From a virus, in IMG/VR virus record IMGVR_UViG_3300017963_000771, positions 1 through 22,705 of that record: 22,705 nucleotides of DNA; one strand, 5' to 3'. Both the position numbers and the translations under genes were made by a program. The notes under the pieces are model-generated. The model made no database searches, was not told the DNA's origin, and saw only the letters and a program-made list of their open reading frames with translations. Below, piece after piece: positions 1-7,414 of the stretch. The first letter of the stretch is position 1, and each line of letters begins with the position of its first letter.

Positions 1-25
1 CTTTCGTTTTTTATCCTGCAAAAGT

Positions 26-31
26 AAGGAG
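26..31 (+). promoter_or_regulatory. Ribosome binding site of the small terminase gene
   Basis: AAGGAG lies 8 bases before the ATG at 40. It is one of the clearest Shine-Dalgarno sites in the window and fixes the start of the first gene. Only 39 bases of upstream sequence are present, so no promoter or packaging (cos/pac) site can be assessed. Confidence 0.8.
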
Positions 32-39
32 TTTTTTTC

Positions 40-558
40 ATGCTCGGGAAAACAGGAAGGCCACCTAAACCCACGGCGCTGAAGGTTTTGGAGGGAAACC
101 CCGGAAATAGGCCGTTGAACGAGAAGGAACCAGAACCCGACAAGGGAATGCCCGAAGCACCGCCCGAACTCGACCCGCTGGCCCTGGAAGAATGGAACCG
201 GCGCGGGCCTGGCCTGGTGGCCATGGGCGTCTTGACTACTATCGACACCGCTGTCTTTGCTGCCTATTGCCAGGCGTACGCGGATTGGCGTCACGCTCGG
301 GAGAGTTTGCGGGCTTTAAAGGCCACCTTGCCGCCTGGGAATGTCTCTGGGGCCTTCCTTTCAAAGACGGGCCAGGGCGGCTTGAAAAAGTCCCCCCTGG
401 TAACAGTGGCGAACGAATGTGCCTTCGCTATGATCCGGTTCGCTGCTGAACTTGGAATGACGCCATCGGCAAGGGCCAGGCTGGAAGTCATACCCGTCGA
501 GGATTCCAGGGATAAAGAATTCGACGAGCTTTTATTCTCGGCCAAAAAATCCAGCTGA
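40..558 (+). CDS. Terminase small subunit (P27 family)
   Basis: This 172-residue protein is the DNA-recognition subunit of the packaging motor. It binds the packaging start site on the concatemer and hands the DNA to the large subunit. The N-terminus (GRPPKPTALKVLEGNPGNRP, residues 6-25) is the hallmark of P27-type small terminases, in which a Gly/Arg/Pro-rich start precedes a helical bundle. The remaining residues are helix-rich with a charged C-terminus ending in DELLFSAKKSS. The length fits the family, usually about 140-180 residues. The large terminase starts 12 bases after its stop, the usual phage order. Family assignment is by motif and position and is strong. Confidence 0.93.
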   Translation: MLGKTGRPPKPTALKVLEGNPGNRPLNEKEPEPDKGMPEAPPELDPLALEEWNRRGPGLVAMGVLTTIDTAVFAAYCQAYADWRHARESLRALKATLPPGNVSGAFLSKTGQGGLKKSPLVTVANECAFAMIRFAAELGMTPSARARLEVIPVEDSRDKEFDELLFSAKKSS

Positions 559-570
559 CCGGCGTGAACC

Positions 571-2178
571 ATGGCAAAAAAGGGCCGCATAAAGCGGGAC
601 CGTGTAAAGCGGATAATAAAGTTTATTGAATTCCTTACGGTCCCATCTGGAAAGGGCCAGGGGAAACCCTTTAAGCTGCTGAAATTCCAGAAAGACTTTA
701 TCCGAGACGTGTATGGCCCGCACGTCCGGAACCGTCGCCAGGTCCGTCGAGCGATCCTTTCAATGGGTCGGAAGAATGGAAAGTCAACCTTTCTGGCGGC
801 GCTGGCCCTGGTGCATCTGTGCGGCCCTGAATGTATCCTGAACGGAGAGATTTACACCGCTGCCAATGAGCGGGAACAGGCGGCGATAATTTTCAAAATC
901 ATAACTCAGATTGTGCGGGCAACGCCGAAGCTGGCTCCGTTGCTGGGCATCATTGAAAGCAAAAAGCGGATCGTCCACTATGAGAGCGGTTCGATATATC
1001 AGGCTCTATCTGCGGAAGCGTCTTCCAAGTTCGGGGCGAACCCCACTTTCGTTATTTATGACGAGCTGTCCCAAGCGAAAAAGGAAGACCTTTACGACGC
1101 GCTCGATACATCCATGGGCGGGCGGGAAGAACCCCTATTTATCATTATCTCCACGCAATCAGCCGACCCTGAACACCTGCTGTCAAAGCTGATAGACGAC
1201 GGGCTGAATTCGGACGACCCGACCGTGGTGGCGCATCTTTATGCCACACCGGAAAAGGAGATCGTGAACGGGAAGGAAAAAGAGGTTGATGTTTTTGACG
1301 AGGCTACCTGGCAGGCCAGCAACCCCGCACTGAACCGCTTTCGGTCCCTGGAAGACTTGCGTTCCCTGGCCCGCAAGGCAAAGCGAATGCCGAGCCGGGA
1401 AGCTGCCTTCCGGAATCTGTACCTGAACCAGCGCGTTGATTCCCGAACCCCCTTCATTGCCCGCGCCGAATGGGTCGCCTGTGCAGGGGAAAAGGGGCTG
1501 GAGAAGGGCGAACCGGTGTACCTGGGGCTCGACCTGTCGGCAACGACAGACCTGTGCGCCCTGGTGGCCCTTTCGGCTGAAGATGGCGACCGGATTGCTG
1601 CCTGGTTTTGGAAGCCGGGAAGCCTGATCGAAGACCATGAACGGCGGGATCGCGTGCCGTATAAAGTCTGGGCCGACCAGGGCTATATCGACGCTCCGGA
1701 AGGGCGCACGGTCGATTATGGGTATGTCGCTCAGATGATCGCCGAGCTTTCCATGGACTATACCGTTGTCGGCCTGGCCTACGACCGCTGGCGCATTGAA
1801 AATCTGCTGCGAGAATTCAATGAAGATGTCGGAATCAATGCCTACGTGGACGGGAAGGACACCGCCCTTGATGAAGGGCTGCGGCTGGTCCCATGGGGCC
1901 AGGGATACAAAGACATGGCGCCAGCCCTGGACGCCCTGGAACAGGCCGTAATGTCCCGCAGTTTTCAGCACACCAGCAACCCGGTTTTAACCTGGTGCTT
2001 TTCCAACGCGATTTCTATTTCCGATCCAGCTGGCAACCGAAAGCTCGACAAGTCGAAATCCCGGTACCGGATTGATGGAGCCGTAGCGACCGCCATGGCC
2101 ATCGGCCTGAAGGCCCGCGATAACCAGGAAGATGAAGGGCCTTCCGTTTATGAAGAACGCGGCCTGCTCGTTATGTAG
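571..2178 (+). CDS. Terminase large subunit (ATPase-nuclease packaging motor)
   Basis: The motor of about 535 residues pumps DNA through the portal and cuts concatemers. The N-terminal ATPase domain shows a Walker A motif (GRKNGKST, about residues 66-73), a Walker B motif (VIYDE, about 161-165) and a coupling motif (STQS, about 194-197). The C-terminal RNase H-like nuclease domain has three acidic positions in the expected order: LGLDLS near 322, AYDRW near 406 and RIDGAVA near 503. These place it in the Terminase_1 (HK97/YmfN-like) group. The ATG lies in a CCATGG context with only a weak Shine-Dalgarno, 12 bases after the small subunit, so translation may depend on the upstream gene. It looks intact. 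Confidence 0.96.
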   Translation: MAKKGRIKRDRVKRIIKFIEFLTVPSGKGQGKPFKLLKFQKDFIRDVYGPHVRNRRQVRRAILSMGRKNGKSTFLAALALVHLCGPECILNGEIYTAANEREQAAIIFKIITQIVRATPKLAPLLGIIESKKRIVHYESGSIYQALSAEASSKFGANPTFVIYDELSQAKKEDLYDALDTSMGGREEPLFIIISTQSADPEHLLSKLIDDGLNSDDPTVVAHLYATPEKEIVNGKEKEVDVFDEATWQASNPALNRFRSLEDLRSLARKAKRMPSREAAFRNLYLNQRVDSRTPFIARAEWVACAGEKGLEKGEPVYLGLDLSATTDLCALVALSAEDGDRIAAWFWKPGSLIEDHERRDRVPYKVWADQGYIDAPEGRTVDYGYVAQMIAELSMDYTVVGLAYDRWRIENLLREFNEDVGINAYVDGKDTALDEGLRLVPWGQGYKDMAPALDALEQAVMSRSFQHTSNPVLTWCFSNAISISDPAGNRKLDKSKSRYRIDGAVATAMAIGLKARDNQEDEGPSVYEERGLLVM

Positions 2179-2221
2179 TCCATTCATGGGGTTCGGGCTT
2201 CCTGCTCCAGGTCCGGAGCCG

Positions 2222-2252
2222 AAAGGGCCTTCCCCATAGATGGAACCCTTTT
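2222..2252 (+). other. Imperfect hairpin after the large terminase gene
   Basis: AAAGGG (2222-2227) pairs with CCCTTT (2246-2251), and TTCC (2230-2233) pairs with GGAA (2242-2245), leaving a CC bulge and an 8-base loop. A short T run (2249-2252) overlaps the 3' arm. It could be a weak terminator or an RNA processing site in the 117-base gap between the terminase gene and the small membrane protein gene. A smaller CGGAA/TTCCG hairpin follows near 2261-2276. No promoter is evident in the gap. Confidence 0.35.
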
Positions 2253-2295
2253 CATTGCGACCGGAAGAAAATTCCGTTAAATTCCGAGATAAGCC

Positions 2296-2472
2296 ATGAA
2301 GCTATTCGCTGACCTGTTGGCATTAACTGGCGTGGTTATACTGACTTACGGGCTTTCCCTTTTTTCCCTGGCCCTGGCCCTTTCGGTTTTGGGCTTCCTA
2401 CTCTTACTTGCGGGGTGTCTTATCCAATGGAACAGCAGACCAGAACGTCGAGATGGTGGGCCGGGGGTTTGA
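2296..2472 (+). CDS. Small two-helix membrane protein upstream of portal
   Basis: This gene encodes 58 residues beginning MKLFADLLALTG. Two hydrophobic stretches (about residues 6-22 and 24-43) are followed by a polar, arginine-containing tail (NSRPERRDGGPGV), so a small two-helix membrane protein is likely. Its stop overlaps the portal ATG at 2472 in a TGATG arrangement, which suggests translational coupling. Small membrane proteins of this kind, for example DUF1056-like ones in phages of Gram-positive bacteria, occur at the same place between large terminase and portal genes in many phages. Their function is not settled. The Shine-Dalgarno is weak. Gene reality is inferred from the overlap, the clean hydrophobic pattern and the conserved position. 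Confidence 0.7.
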   Translation: MKLFADLLALTGVVILTYGLSLFSLALALSVLGFLLLLAGCLIQWNSRPERRDGGPGV

Positions 2473-3695
2473 TGGCCCGCATTGTGCGGCCACGAGCAGA
2501 GTCAAACAACGCCCTTGAACGCCTGATTCTGGATACCTACGGCGGCGTTTCTACTGCCAGCGGTGTCAATATTACCCCCGATTCAGCCATGCGGATCGGG
2601 GCTGTTTATTCCTGCGTCCTGGTGCTGTCTCAGTCCGTGGCGCAGCTGCCGCTGCACCTGTATCGCCGGGAGGGCCGGGATCGGGTGCGGGTGGACGAGG
2701 ATCCGCTTTCGCCGCTGGTGGGCTGGCAGCCGAATTCGTGGATGACGGGGTATGATTGGAAACAGCTGTCGATGGTTCACTTACTGCTGCGGGGAAATTC
2801 CTACTGGCTGAAGACTCGGGGGACGAATCGGGGCCTTCGTGAATTGATTCCCATTCATCCGGATCGGATAAAGGGGGTCGTCCAGGATGAACTTTACCGG
2901 ATCTTTTACAAGGTGGCCCGCAGCAAAACCGAAGTGGACACCATTCCGCAAGACGACATCCTGCATTTTCGGGGCATGTCCTTTGACGGAATTATCGGCT
3001 TGAACCCCATCGAATACGCGCGGGAAATGATGGGACTTGCCACGGCGGCCGAACAGCATGGCGCGAAGACCTTCGCCAACGGGGCCAGGCTGGCGGATAT
3101 CCTGCGGCACCCCGGCAAGCTGTCCAAAGAAGCAGCCGACCGGCTGGAAGAATCCTTCCAGGAAAATTACGCCGGGATAGAAAACGCGTACAAAACAGCT
3201 GTACTCGAGGAAGGAATGGAGTATACCCGCATGGCCATGACGGCGGACGATGCTCAATTCCTCGAAACCCGACAGTACCAGCGTTCCGAGATTGCTGGTT
3301 TCTTCCGCGTCCCCGCCCATTTCATCAACGACCTTACTCACGCCACCTTTTCAAACGTCGAGCATTTAGACCTTGCGTTCGTGAAGCACAGCTTGACGCC
3401 CTGGCTGGTGACGATTGAACAATCGCTGCAGCGCGATTTGATGAGCGCCGAACAGAAGCTCGACCACTATTTCAAATTCGCTGTTGACGGTATTCTGAGG
3501 GGGGATACAATGACCCGGAGCGTCGCGTACCAGCGGGCCATTATGGGCGGGTGGATGAACCCCAATGAAGTCCGCGAACTGGAAGACCGGAACCCCTATG
3601 AAGGCGGTGACGAATTCCAGATTCAGTCTAATATGATGCTCGTCACGGAAAAGGAGAACGACGATGCCGAGACAGCGCAGCAGCAAAGACCGTGA
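2472..3695 (+). CDS. Portal protein (HK97 family)
   Basis: The portal forms the dodecameric ring at one capsid vertex, through which DNA enters and leaves and on which the head assembles. With the ATG at 2472 the product has 407 residues, typical of HK97-type portals. Diagnostic stretches are AVYSCVLVLSQSVAQLPLHL near the N-terminus, DILHFRGMSFDGIIGLNPIE in the middle, and RSEIAGFFRVPAHFINDL in the stem/wing region. The same frame is open upstream with a GTG at 2415 and an ATG at 2427. The 2472 start is preferred because it overlaps the stop of the preceding membrane protein gene and gives a family-like N-terminus. The last 32 bases overlap the protease gene. Confidence 0.94.
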   Translation: MARIVRPRAESNNALERLILDTYGGVSTASGVNITPDSAMRIGAVYSCVLVLSQSVAQLPLHLYRREGRDRVRVDEDPLSPLVGWQPNSWMTGYDWKQLSMVHLLLRGNSYWLKTRGTNRGLRELIPIHPDRIKGVVQDELYRIFYKVARSKTEVDTIPQDDILHFRGMSFDGIIGLNPIEYAREMMGLATAAEQHGAKTFANGARLADILRHPGKLSKEAADRLEESFQENYAGIENAYKTAVLEEGMEYTRMAMTADDAQFLETRQYQRSEIAGFFRVPAHFINDLTHATFSNVEHLDLAFVKHSLTPWLVTIEQSLQRDLMSAEQKLDHYFKFAVDGILRGDTMTRSVAYQRAIMGGWMNPNEVRELEDRNPYEGGDEFQIQSNMMLVTEKENDDAETAQQQRP

Positions 3696-4491
3696 AGCCA
3701 CCGCCCGCTATTGGGGGAAGTCCCTGGAGCGGCCCGACTGGTTCAGCGTCCGAGGGGAAGCCGGGGAAGACCTGGAAGTCTTCATATACGATGTAATCGG
3801 CTGGCCCTTTGACGATGTTTCAAACCTGGTGCAGCTGTTAGCCGCCGAGCCCGAGCGCAATGTTTATGCCCGCATCAATTCCCCCGGCGGTGACGTGTTC
3901 GATGGGCTGGCCCTGTTCAATGCCCTTAAGTCTCACCGGGGGCGCGTCACGACTCGTATTGAAGGGCTGGCGGCGAGTATGGCCAGTGTAATCGCCATGG
4001 CCGGGGATGAAGTGCAGGCACACAAGTCCGCTATGCTGATGATACACGAGCCGTGGGTGTTTGCCGCAGGCGACCAGCACGAACTCCGCGATATTGCCGA
4101 AGTGCTGGGCAAGATTTCCGGAAACCTGCTGAACATCTACTACGAGAAGGCCGGGGCGGGCAAGCGGCAGCTGCGGCAAGAAATGGAAGACGAAACCTGG
4201 TTCACCGCTGAGGAAGCGAAAACCAGGAACCTGATTGACACGGTACTGGACGAGCCGGTTGAGAAGACCGCGTTCGACCTGTCCATGTTCAACCACGCCC
4301 CTGAAGGTTTTCGCAAGCCAGAGGGGCGCGACCTTTCGGAACGCGAAGTTGAGCGGGCCTTGCGGGATGCCGGAGCCAGCAAGAGCTTTGCCCGAGAGGT
4401 TGTACACAACGCAGTAAAGCCCTTGCGGGATGCCGGGGTTGAATCTGCAACCGAGGCAGCAAATACCCTGCTGGAATCCCTGCGGGCGTAG
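3664..4491 (+). CDS. ClpP-like prohead maturation protease (S14 family)
   Basis: This 275-residue serine protease processes the prohead, removing the capsid delta domain before expansion. The ClpP fold is clear. INSPGGDVFDGLALFNAL (residues 71-88) is the oxyanion-region signature, Ser105 lies in GLAASMAS, His128 in MLMIHEPW, and Asp176 in EMEDETWF is the likely third catalytic residue. The C-terminal 55 residues are a charged helical tail with a repeated LRDAG motif, as in other phage members. The start is supported by AAGGAG at 3651-3656, 7 bases upstream, inside the end of the portal gene. The portal-protease-capsid order is diagnostic. All catalytic residues are present. Confidence 0.94.
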   Translation: MPRQRSSKDREATARYWGKSLERPDWFSVRGEAGEDLEVFIYDVIGWPFDDVSNLVQLLAAEPERNVYARINSPGGDVFDGLALFNALKSHRGRVTTRIEGLAASMASVIAMAGDEVQAHKSAMLMIHEPWVFAAGDQHELRDIAEVLGKISGNLLNIYYEKAGAGKRQLRQEMEDETWFTAEEAKTRNLIDTVLDEPVEKTAFDLSMFNHAPEGFRKPEGRDLSEREVERALRDAGASKSFAREVVHNAVKPLRDAGVESATEAANTLLESLRA

Positions 4492-4534
4492 CTGCTGCAA
4501 ACCGACCACGTTTCACTTTTGGAGAATGGGAACC

Positions 4535-5758
4535 ATGGACGAACTTAGGAAAATGATAGAGGCGATCGGCAGGGCTTTCGAGGAATTCAAAGCTGCCAAT
4601 GACGAGCGCCTGAAGGCCATCGAAGCCAAAGGCAGCGCCGACCCGCTGCTGGCCGAGAAGGTGGAAAGGATCAACGCCGACCTGTCTCAGCTGGGACAGA
4701 TGAAAAACCAGCTGGAAGGGCTCGAAACGGTCCTGGCCCGCGCAGCCCTGCCGGGTGGGGGTATCACCGCCAGCGAGGAAGAGAAGGCCAGAGCCGAACA
4801 CCGCAAAGCCTTCGCCAGCTACTTCCGGAAGGGCATCGAGGCGGGCCTGGCCGAACTGGAAGTCAAGGCCGCGCTCACCAGTTCCAGCGATCCCGATGGC
4901 GGGTTCACCGTACCCGAAGAACTGGAAGCCACCATCGACCGGGTGCTGGCCACCGTTTCGGCCATGCGCGGCGCGGCCACCGTGCGCAGCATCGGCACGG
5001 ACACGTACAAGAAACTGACCAGCCAGGGCGGTTCGACTTCTGGCTGGGTCGGTGAGCAGGCCACCAGGAGCGAAACCACCGCGCCGACGCTGGCACAAAT
5101 CGCCATCAACGTGAAGGAAGTCTACGCGATGCCTGCGGCCACGCAGACCTTGCTGGACGACAGCGCGGTCGATATCGAGGCGTGGCTGGCCGACGAAGTG
5201 GGTATCGAATTCGCGGAAGAGGAAGGGCAAGCCTTCATCTCGGGTTCCGGCGTCGAAGAACCGATGGGGATTCTGTCATATTCCACCGTGGCGAATGCTT
5301 CCTATGCCTGGGGGAAGCTGGGCTATATCGCCACCGGGGAAGCTGCTGCCTTCACCGACGCGGACAAGCTCATAGACCTACAGCACGCGCTGAAGAGCGG
5401 CTACCGCCCCGGCTCCGCGTGGATGATGGCCGATTCGATTCAGGCCCACGTCCGGAAATTCAAGGACGGTGAAGGGAACTATATCTGGCGTCCCGGCCTG
5501 GAGCCCGACGCACCCGATACCCTGCTGGGAAAGCCGGTACTGGTGGACGACAACATGAACACCATTTCGGCCGGTACCTACCCCATCGCCTACGGCAATT
5601 TCGCGCGCGGGTATCTGATCGTGGACCGCATCGGAATCCGCGTCCTGCGTGATCCCTTCAGCAGCAAGCCCTACGTCCTTTTCTACACCACCAAGCGGGT
5701 CGGTGGCGGTGTGGTGAACTACGAGGCAATAAAGTTGCTGAAAGTCGCGGCAAGCTGA
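4535..5758 (+). CDS. Major capsid protein (HK97 fold)
   Basis: This 407-residue protein builds the icosahedral shell. Residues 1 to about 105 are charged and coiled-coil-like (MDELRKMIEAIGRAFEEF onward), the delta/scaffolding domain expected to be removed by the upstream protease. The mature domain begins near ALTSSSDPDGGFTVPEE (from about 113), a recognisable HK97-family opening, and contains GWVGEQATRSETTAPTLAQI and SGSGVEEPMGIL. The frame is open back to 4430, but that extension overlaps the protease gene. GGAG at 4521-4524 is 10 bases before the ATG at 4535 and too close to the in-frame ATG at 4526, so 4535 is chosen. Hairpins follow the gene immediately. Confidence 0.96.
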   Translation: MDELRKMIEAIGRAFEEFKAANDERLKAIEAKGSADPLLAEKVERINADLSQLGQMKNQLEGLETVLARAALPGGGITASEEEKARAEHRKAFASYFRKGIEAGLAELEVKAALTSSSDPDGGFTVPEELEATIDRVLATVSAMRGAATVRSIGTDTYKKLTSQGGSTSGWVGEQATRSETTAPTLAQIAINVKEVYAMPAATQTLLDDSAVDIEAWLADEVGIEFAEEEGQAFISGSGVEEPMGILSYSTVANASYAWGKLGYIATGEAAAFTDADKLIDLQHALKSGYRPGSAWMMADSIQAHVRKFKDGEGNYIWRPGLEPDAPDTLLGKPVLVDDNMNTISAGTYPIAYGNFARGYLIVDRIGIRVLRDPFSSKPYVLFYTTKRVGGGVVNYEAIKLLKVAAS

Positions 5759-5761
5759 ACA

Positions 5762-5776
5762 GGGGAGAGAACCCCC
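5762..5776 (+). other. Small hairpin after the capsid stop codon
   Basis: GGGG (5762-5765) can pair with CCCC (5772-5775 or 5773-5776) across a short AGAGAA loop, four bases after the capsid stop codon. It sits directly before the larger hairpin at 5776-5820. It may protect the 3' end of the capsid message or form part of a compound terminator. Confidence 0.4.
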
Positions 5777-5820
5777 ACAGGGGCGCGGTTGCTCGTCCTG
5801 GACCGGGAAACGCCCCTGTG
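5776..5820 (+). terminator. Strong stem-loop between capsid and decoration genes (possible terminator)
   Basis: CACAGGGGCG (5776-5785) and CGCCCCTGTG (5811-5820) form a perfect 10-base-pair stem. Inside it CGGT (5786-5789) can pair with ACCG (5802-5805). The only T run is TTTT at 5829-5832, nine or more bases after the stem, so this is not a textbook intrinsic terminator. It could cause partial termination, or stabilise or cleave the message after the highly expressed capsid gene. The rest of the 111-base gap holds the ribosome binding site of the next gene (GAAGGGGAA, 5855-5863). Confidence 0.6.
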
Positions 5821-5869
5821 CATCGGAGTTTTCACACAGTAGCACAACCCACACGAAGGGGAACGAACC

Positions 5870-6301
5870 ATGCCACACAAAGACCTGTACCACAACATTC
5901 AGGTTTCGCAGATTCTCGACCCGATAGTGGTGAGCGCCACGGCTACCCATACCGATATCGACCTGGCAGGAGCGAACTCGGCCTGCCTGCTGGTCAATAC
6001 CGGCCTGGATGCAGGGTCGGGACTGTCGGGATCGCACAAGCTCGTTTTCACCCTGAAGCACAGCGACGACGGCACGACCTATGCCAACGTGGAAACGAAG
6101 GATATGGAAGACCTGACCGTCGCCAGCGGCGTAGTTATCACCATCGACGCGGTGGGGGAAGACAACACGCTGTACAAGCTGGGGTATAAGGGCGGGAAAC
6201 GGTATCTGGAACTGAAGTACACCGAGACCGGAACCGTGTCCATGCCGATGGCGATTACCCTGGTGAAAGGTGATCCTCGGGACATTCCCGAGATCTCGTA
6301 G
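5870..6301 (+). CDS. Putative capsid decoration protein (hypothetical)
   Basis: This 143-residue protein has no signal peptide or membrane segment. Alternating hydrophobic strands and turn-rich segments (KHSDDGTTYANVETKDM, GYKGGKRYLELKYTETGT) suggest an all-beta sandwich or barrel. Proteins with the same opening style (DLYHNIQVSQILDP), a central HSDDG segment and a final GYKGGKRYLELKY block are common directly after capsid genes in phages and are thought to be head-surface or minor capsid proteins. The position after the capsid gene and before a likely head-fibre gene fits that role. A good ribosome binding site lies 7 bases upstream. A function in capsid stabilisation is inference. Confidence 0.72.
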   Translation: MPHKDLYHNIQVSQILDPIVVSATATHTDIDLAGANSACLLVNTGLDAGSGLSGSHKLVFTLKHSDDGTTYANVETKDMEDLTVASGVVITIDAVGEDNTLYKLGYKGGKRYLELKYTETGTVSMPMAITLVKGDPRDIPEIS

Positions 6302-6335
6302 TTCGCAGTTCAATTCCTGGTCTTAATTGACTACT

Positions 6336-6367
6336 CGGGCGGGCTCCAATTCATCGGGGCCCGCCTG
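6336..6367 (+). other. GC-rich intergenic stem-loop
   Basis: CGGGCGGGC (6336-6344) pairs with GCCCGCCTG (6359-6367): nine pairs including one G-U, with a 14-base loop. No T run follows, so termination is unlikely. It is more plausibly an mRNA stability or processing element between two structural genes. The rest of this 95-base gap holds a purine-rich ribosome binding site (AGGAAAGAGAG, 6378-6388). Confidence 0.5.
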
Positions 6368-6396
6368 GGGCAACCACAGGAAAGAGAGAAGAGAAC

Positions 6397-7353
6397 ATGT
6401 CGTATCAACCGAAGACCTATCGGGACAAGGGTGGGGACAGAATAGTCGTAGCGGATGGCGGCGAAATCCTGGTTCAGCCTGGGGGCAGGCTCACCGGGGG
6501 GAATCCCTACGGCGCGGCCGACTACTATGTAGACGGCAACCGCTCCAGCGCCGGCGATGGCTCCAGCTGGGACGATGCATTCGATACCCTGGCTGCGGCC
6601 ATCACCGCCAGCAATACCAGCATCGGCCTGTCGGCGAACCGCTGGTGGGCCAGGCGAAACCGGATCTTCGTCTGCGGCGACGAAGAGATCGACGAAGACC
6701 TGACCGTCCTTCCCGAAAAATGCGATGTGATAGGGGTCGGCTATGACTTGTACCCCTTCCCGCGCATCATCGGCAACCACACCATCGCCGCGGCTGCCAA
6801 AGGAACCCGTTTCATCAATTGCGGTTTCTGGGACCAGGACGGGACCGCAGACCTGTTCGTGATCCCGGCAGGCTGTCACGGCCTGGCCTTCCTGGGTTGT
6901 ACCTTCCTCCCGAAGTCGGGCGGCTCCAGTGGGAAGGCCCTGGAAATCACAGACTCGGCCCACGTGCGGATCGAGGATTGCAATTTCGACGTACTGGCTG
7001 GCAGTATGACGAATATCTTCGCCCTGGCCATCAGCATCGAGGGAACGGCCAGCCCGCACGACTTCCTGATTCTCCGAAATCACATCACGGCCACGCTCGG
7101 CATTCACATTGCCGGGTCCGCAGCGGCGGTGATGGGAAGCCTGATCGGCGAGAATATCATTCGGGCCACCGGCCTGGCGATCAATGACGACACGGACGAT
7201 GTTCAGGTTGTCAATAATCGTTGGATGACGGACGTGGACACTTCGACCAGCACCGCAGGCTACGACTTCAATTTGCAATTGGCGGCGGGGAATATCCAGA
7301 TGGGCGCTTCCGGTCTTTGTGACACGATCCCTTTCACCAAGATCGCGGAGTAA
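6397..7353 (+). CDS. Right-handed beta-helix protein, putative head fibre or spike
   Basis: The product has 318 residues. Residues 1-35 (MSYQPKTYRDKGGDRIVVAD followed by GGEILVQPGGRL) form a short glycine-rich segment resembling the capsid-anchoring N-termini seen in phage head-fibre proteins. From about residue 42 it reads as a parallel beta-helix: YYVDGNRSSAGDGSSWDDAF is the usual pectate-lyase-like opening, and repeated strand-turn units such as FINCGFWDQDG, LAFLGCTFL, VRIEDCNFDVL, LILRNHI and VQVVNNRW follow. Such folds bind or cleave polysaccharides in phage spikes. The position inside the head cassette, before the connector genes, argues for a capsid-borne rather than tail-borne fibre. 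No catalytic residues can be assigned by eye, so it may only bind glycans. The fold call is good and the role is inference. Confidence 0.75.
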   Translation: MSYQPKTYRDKGGDRIVVADGGEILVQPGGRLTGGNPYGAADYYVDGNRSSAGDGSSWDDAFDTLAAAITASNTSIGLSANRWWARRNRIFVCGDEEIDEDLTVLPEKCDVIGVGYDLYPFPRIIGNHTIAAAAKGTRFINCGFWDQDGTADLFVIPAGCHGLAFLGCTFLPKSGGSSGKALEITDSAHVRIEDCNFDVLAGSMTNIFALAISIEGTASPHDFLILRNHITATLGIHIAGSAAAVMGSLIGENIIRATGLAINDDTDDVQVVNNRWMTDVDTSTSTAGYDFNLQLAAGNIQMGASGLCDTIPFTKIAE

Positions 7354-7357
7354 AAAA

Positions 7358-7394
7358 GCCGAAGAAACCCAAGCGGCCGAAGAAGCCTAAGAAG
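7358..7394 (+). repeat. Degenerate decamer repeat encoding a Lys-Pro pattern out of frame
   Basis: Three copies of GCC(G/T)AAGAA(A/G) start at 7358, 7376 and 7385 in the 61-base spacer after the beta-helix gene. Read in the frame that starts at 7353 they encode alternating Lys-Lys-Pro units, but that frame is not the frame of the upstream gene and has no start codon. The ribosome binding site AAGGAG of the next gene follows at 7401-7405. Confidence 0.55.
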
Positions 7395-7414
7395 CCCGGA
7401 AAGGAGCGTTTTAA

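Noticed and set aside
1183-1971. 262-codon minus-strand open frame opposite the large terminase
   Set aside because: It lies entirely inside a gene with conserved ATPase and nuclease motifs, has no ribosome binding site I could recognise and no recognisable domain. Long antisense frames are expected in GC-rich coding DNA.
2415-2471. Upstream GTG or ATG starts for the portal gene
   Set aside because: The extra residues (for example TRTSRWWAGGL) are the alternative reading of the membrane protein gene's tail. The ATG at 2472 has the stop/start overlap. The upstream start remains possible.
4430-4534. Extended N-terminus for the major capsid protein
   Set aside because: The extension overlaps the protease gene in another frame and encodes a Cys/Pro-rich sequence unlike a delta domain. 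The ribosome binding site at 4521-4524 fits the ATG at 4535.
4289-7278. Three minus-strand open frames of 311-315 codons (4289-5230, 5378-6313, 6331-7278)
   Set aside because: They are antisense to the protease, capsid, decoration and beta-helix genes, look low in complexity and have no family resemblance. The plus-strand genes explain the DNA.
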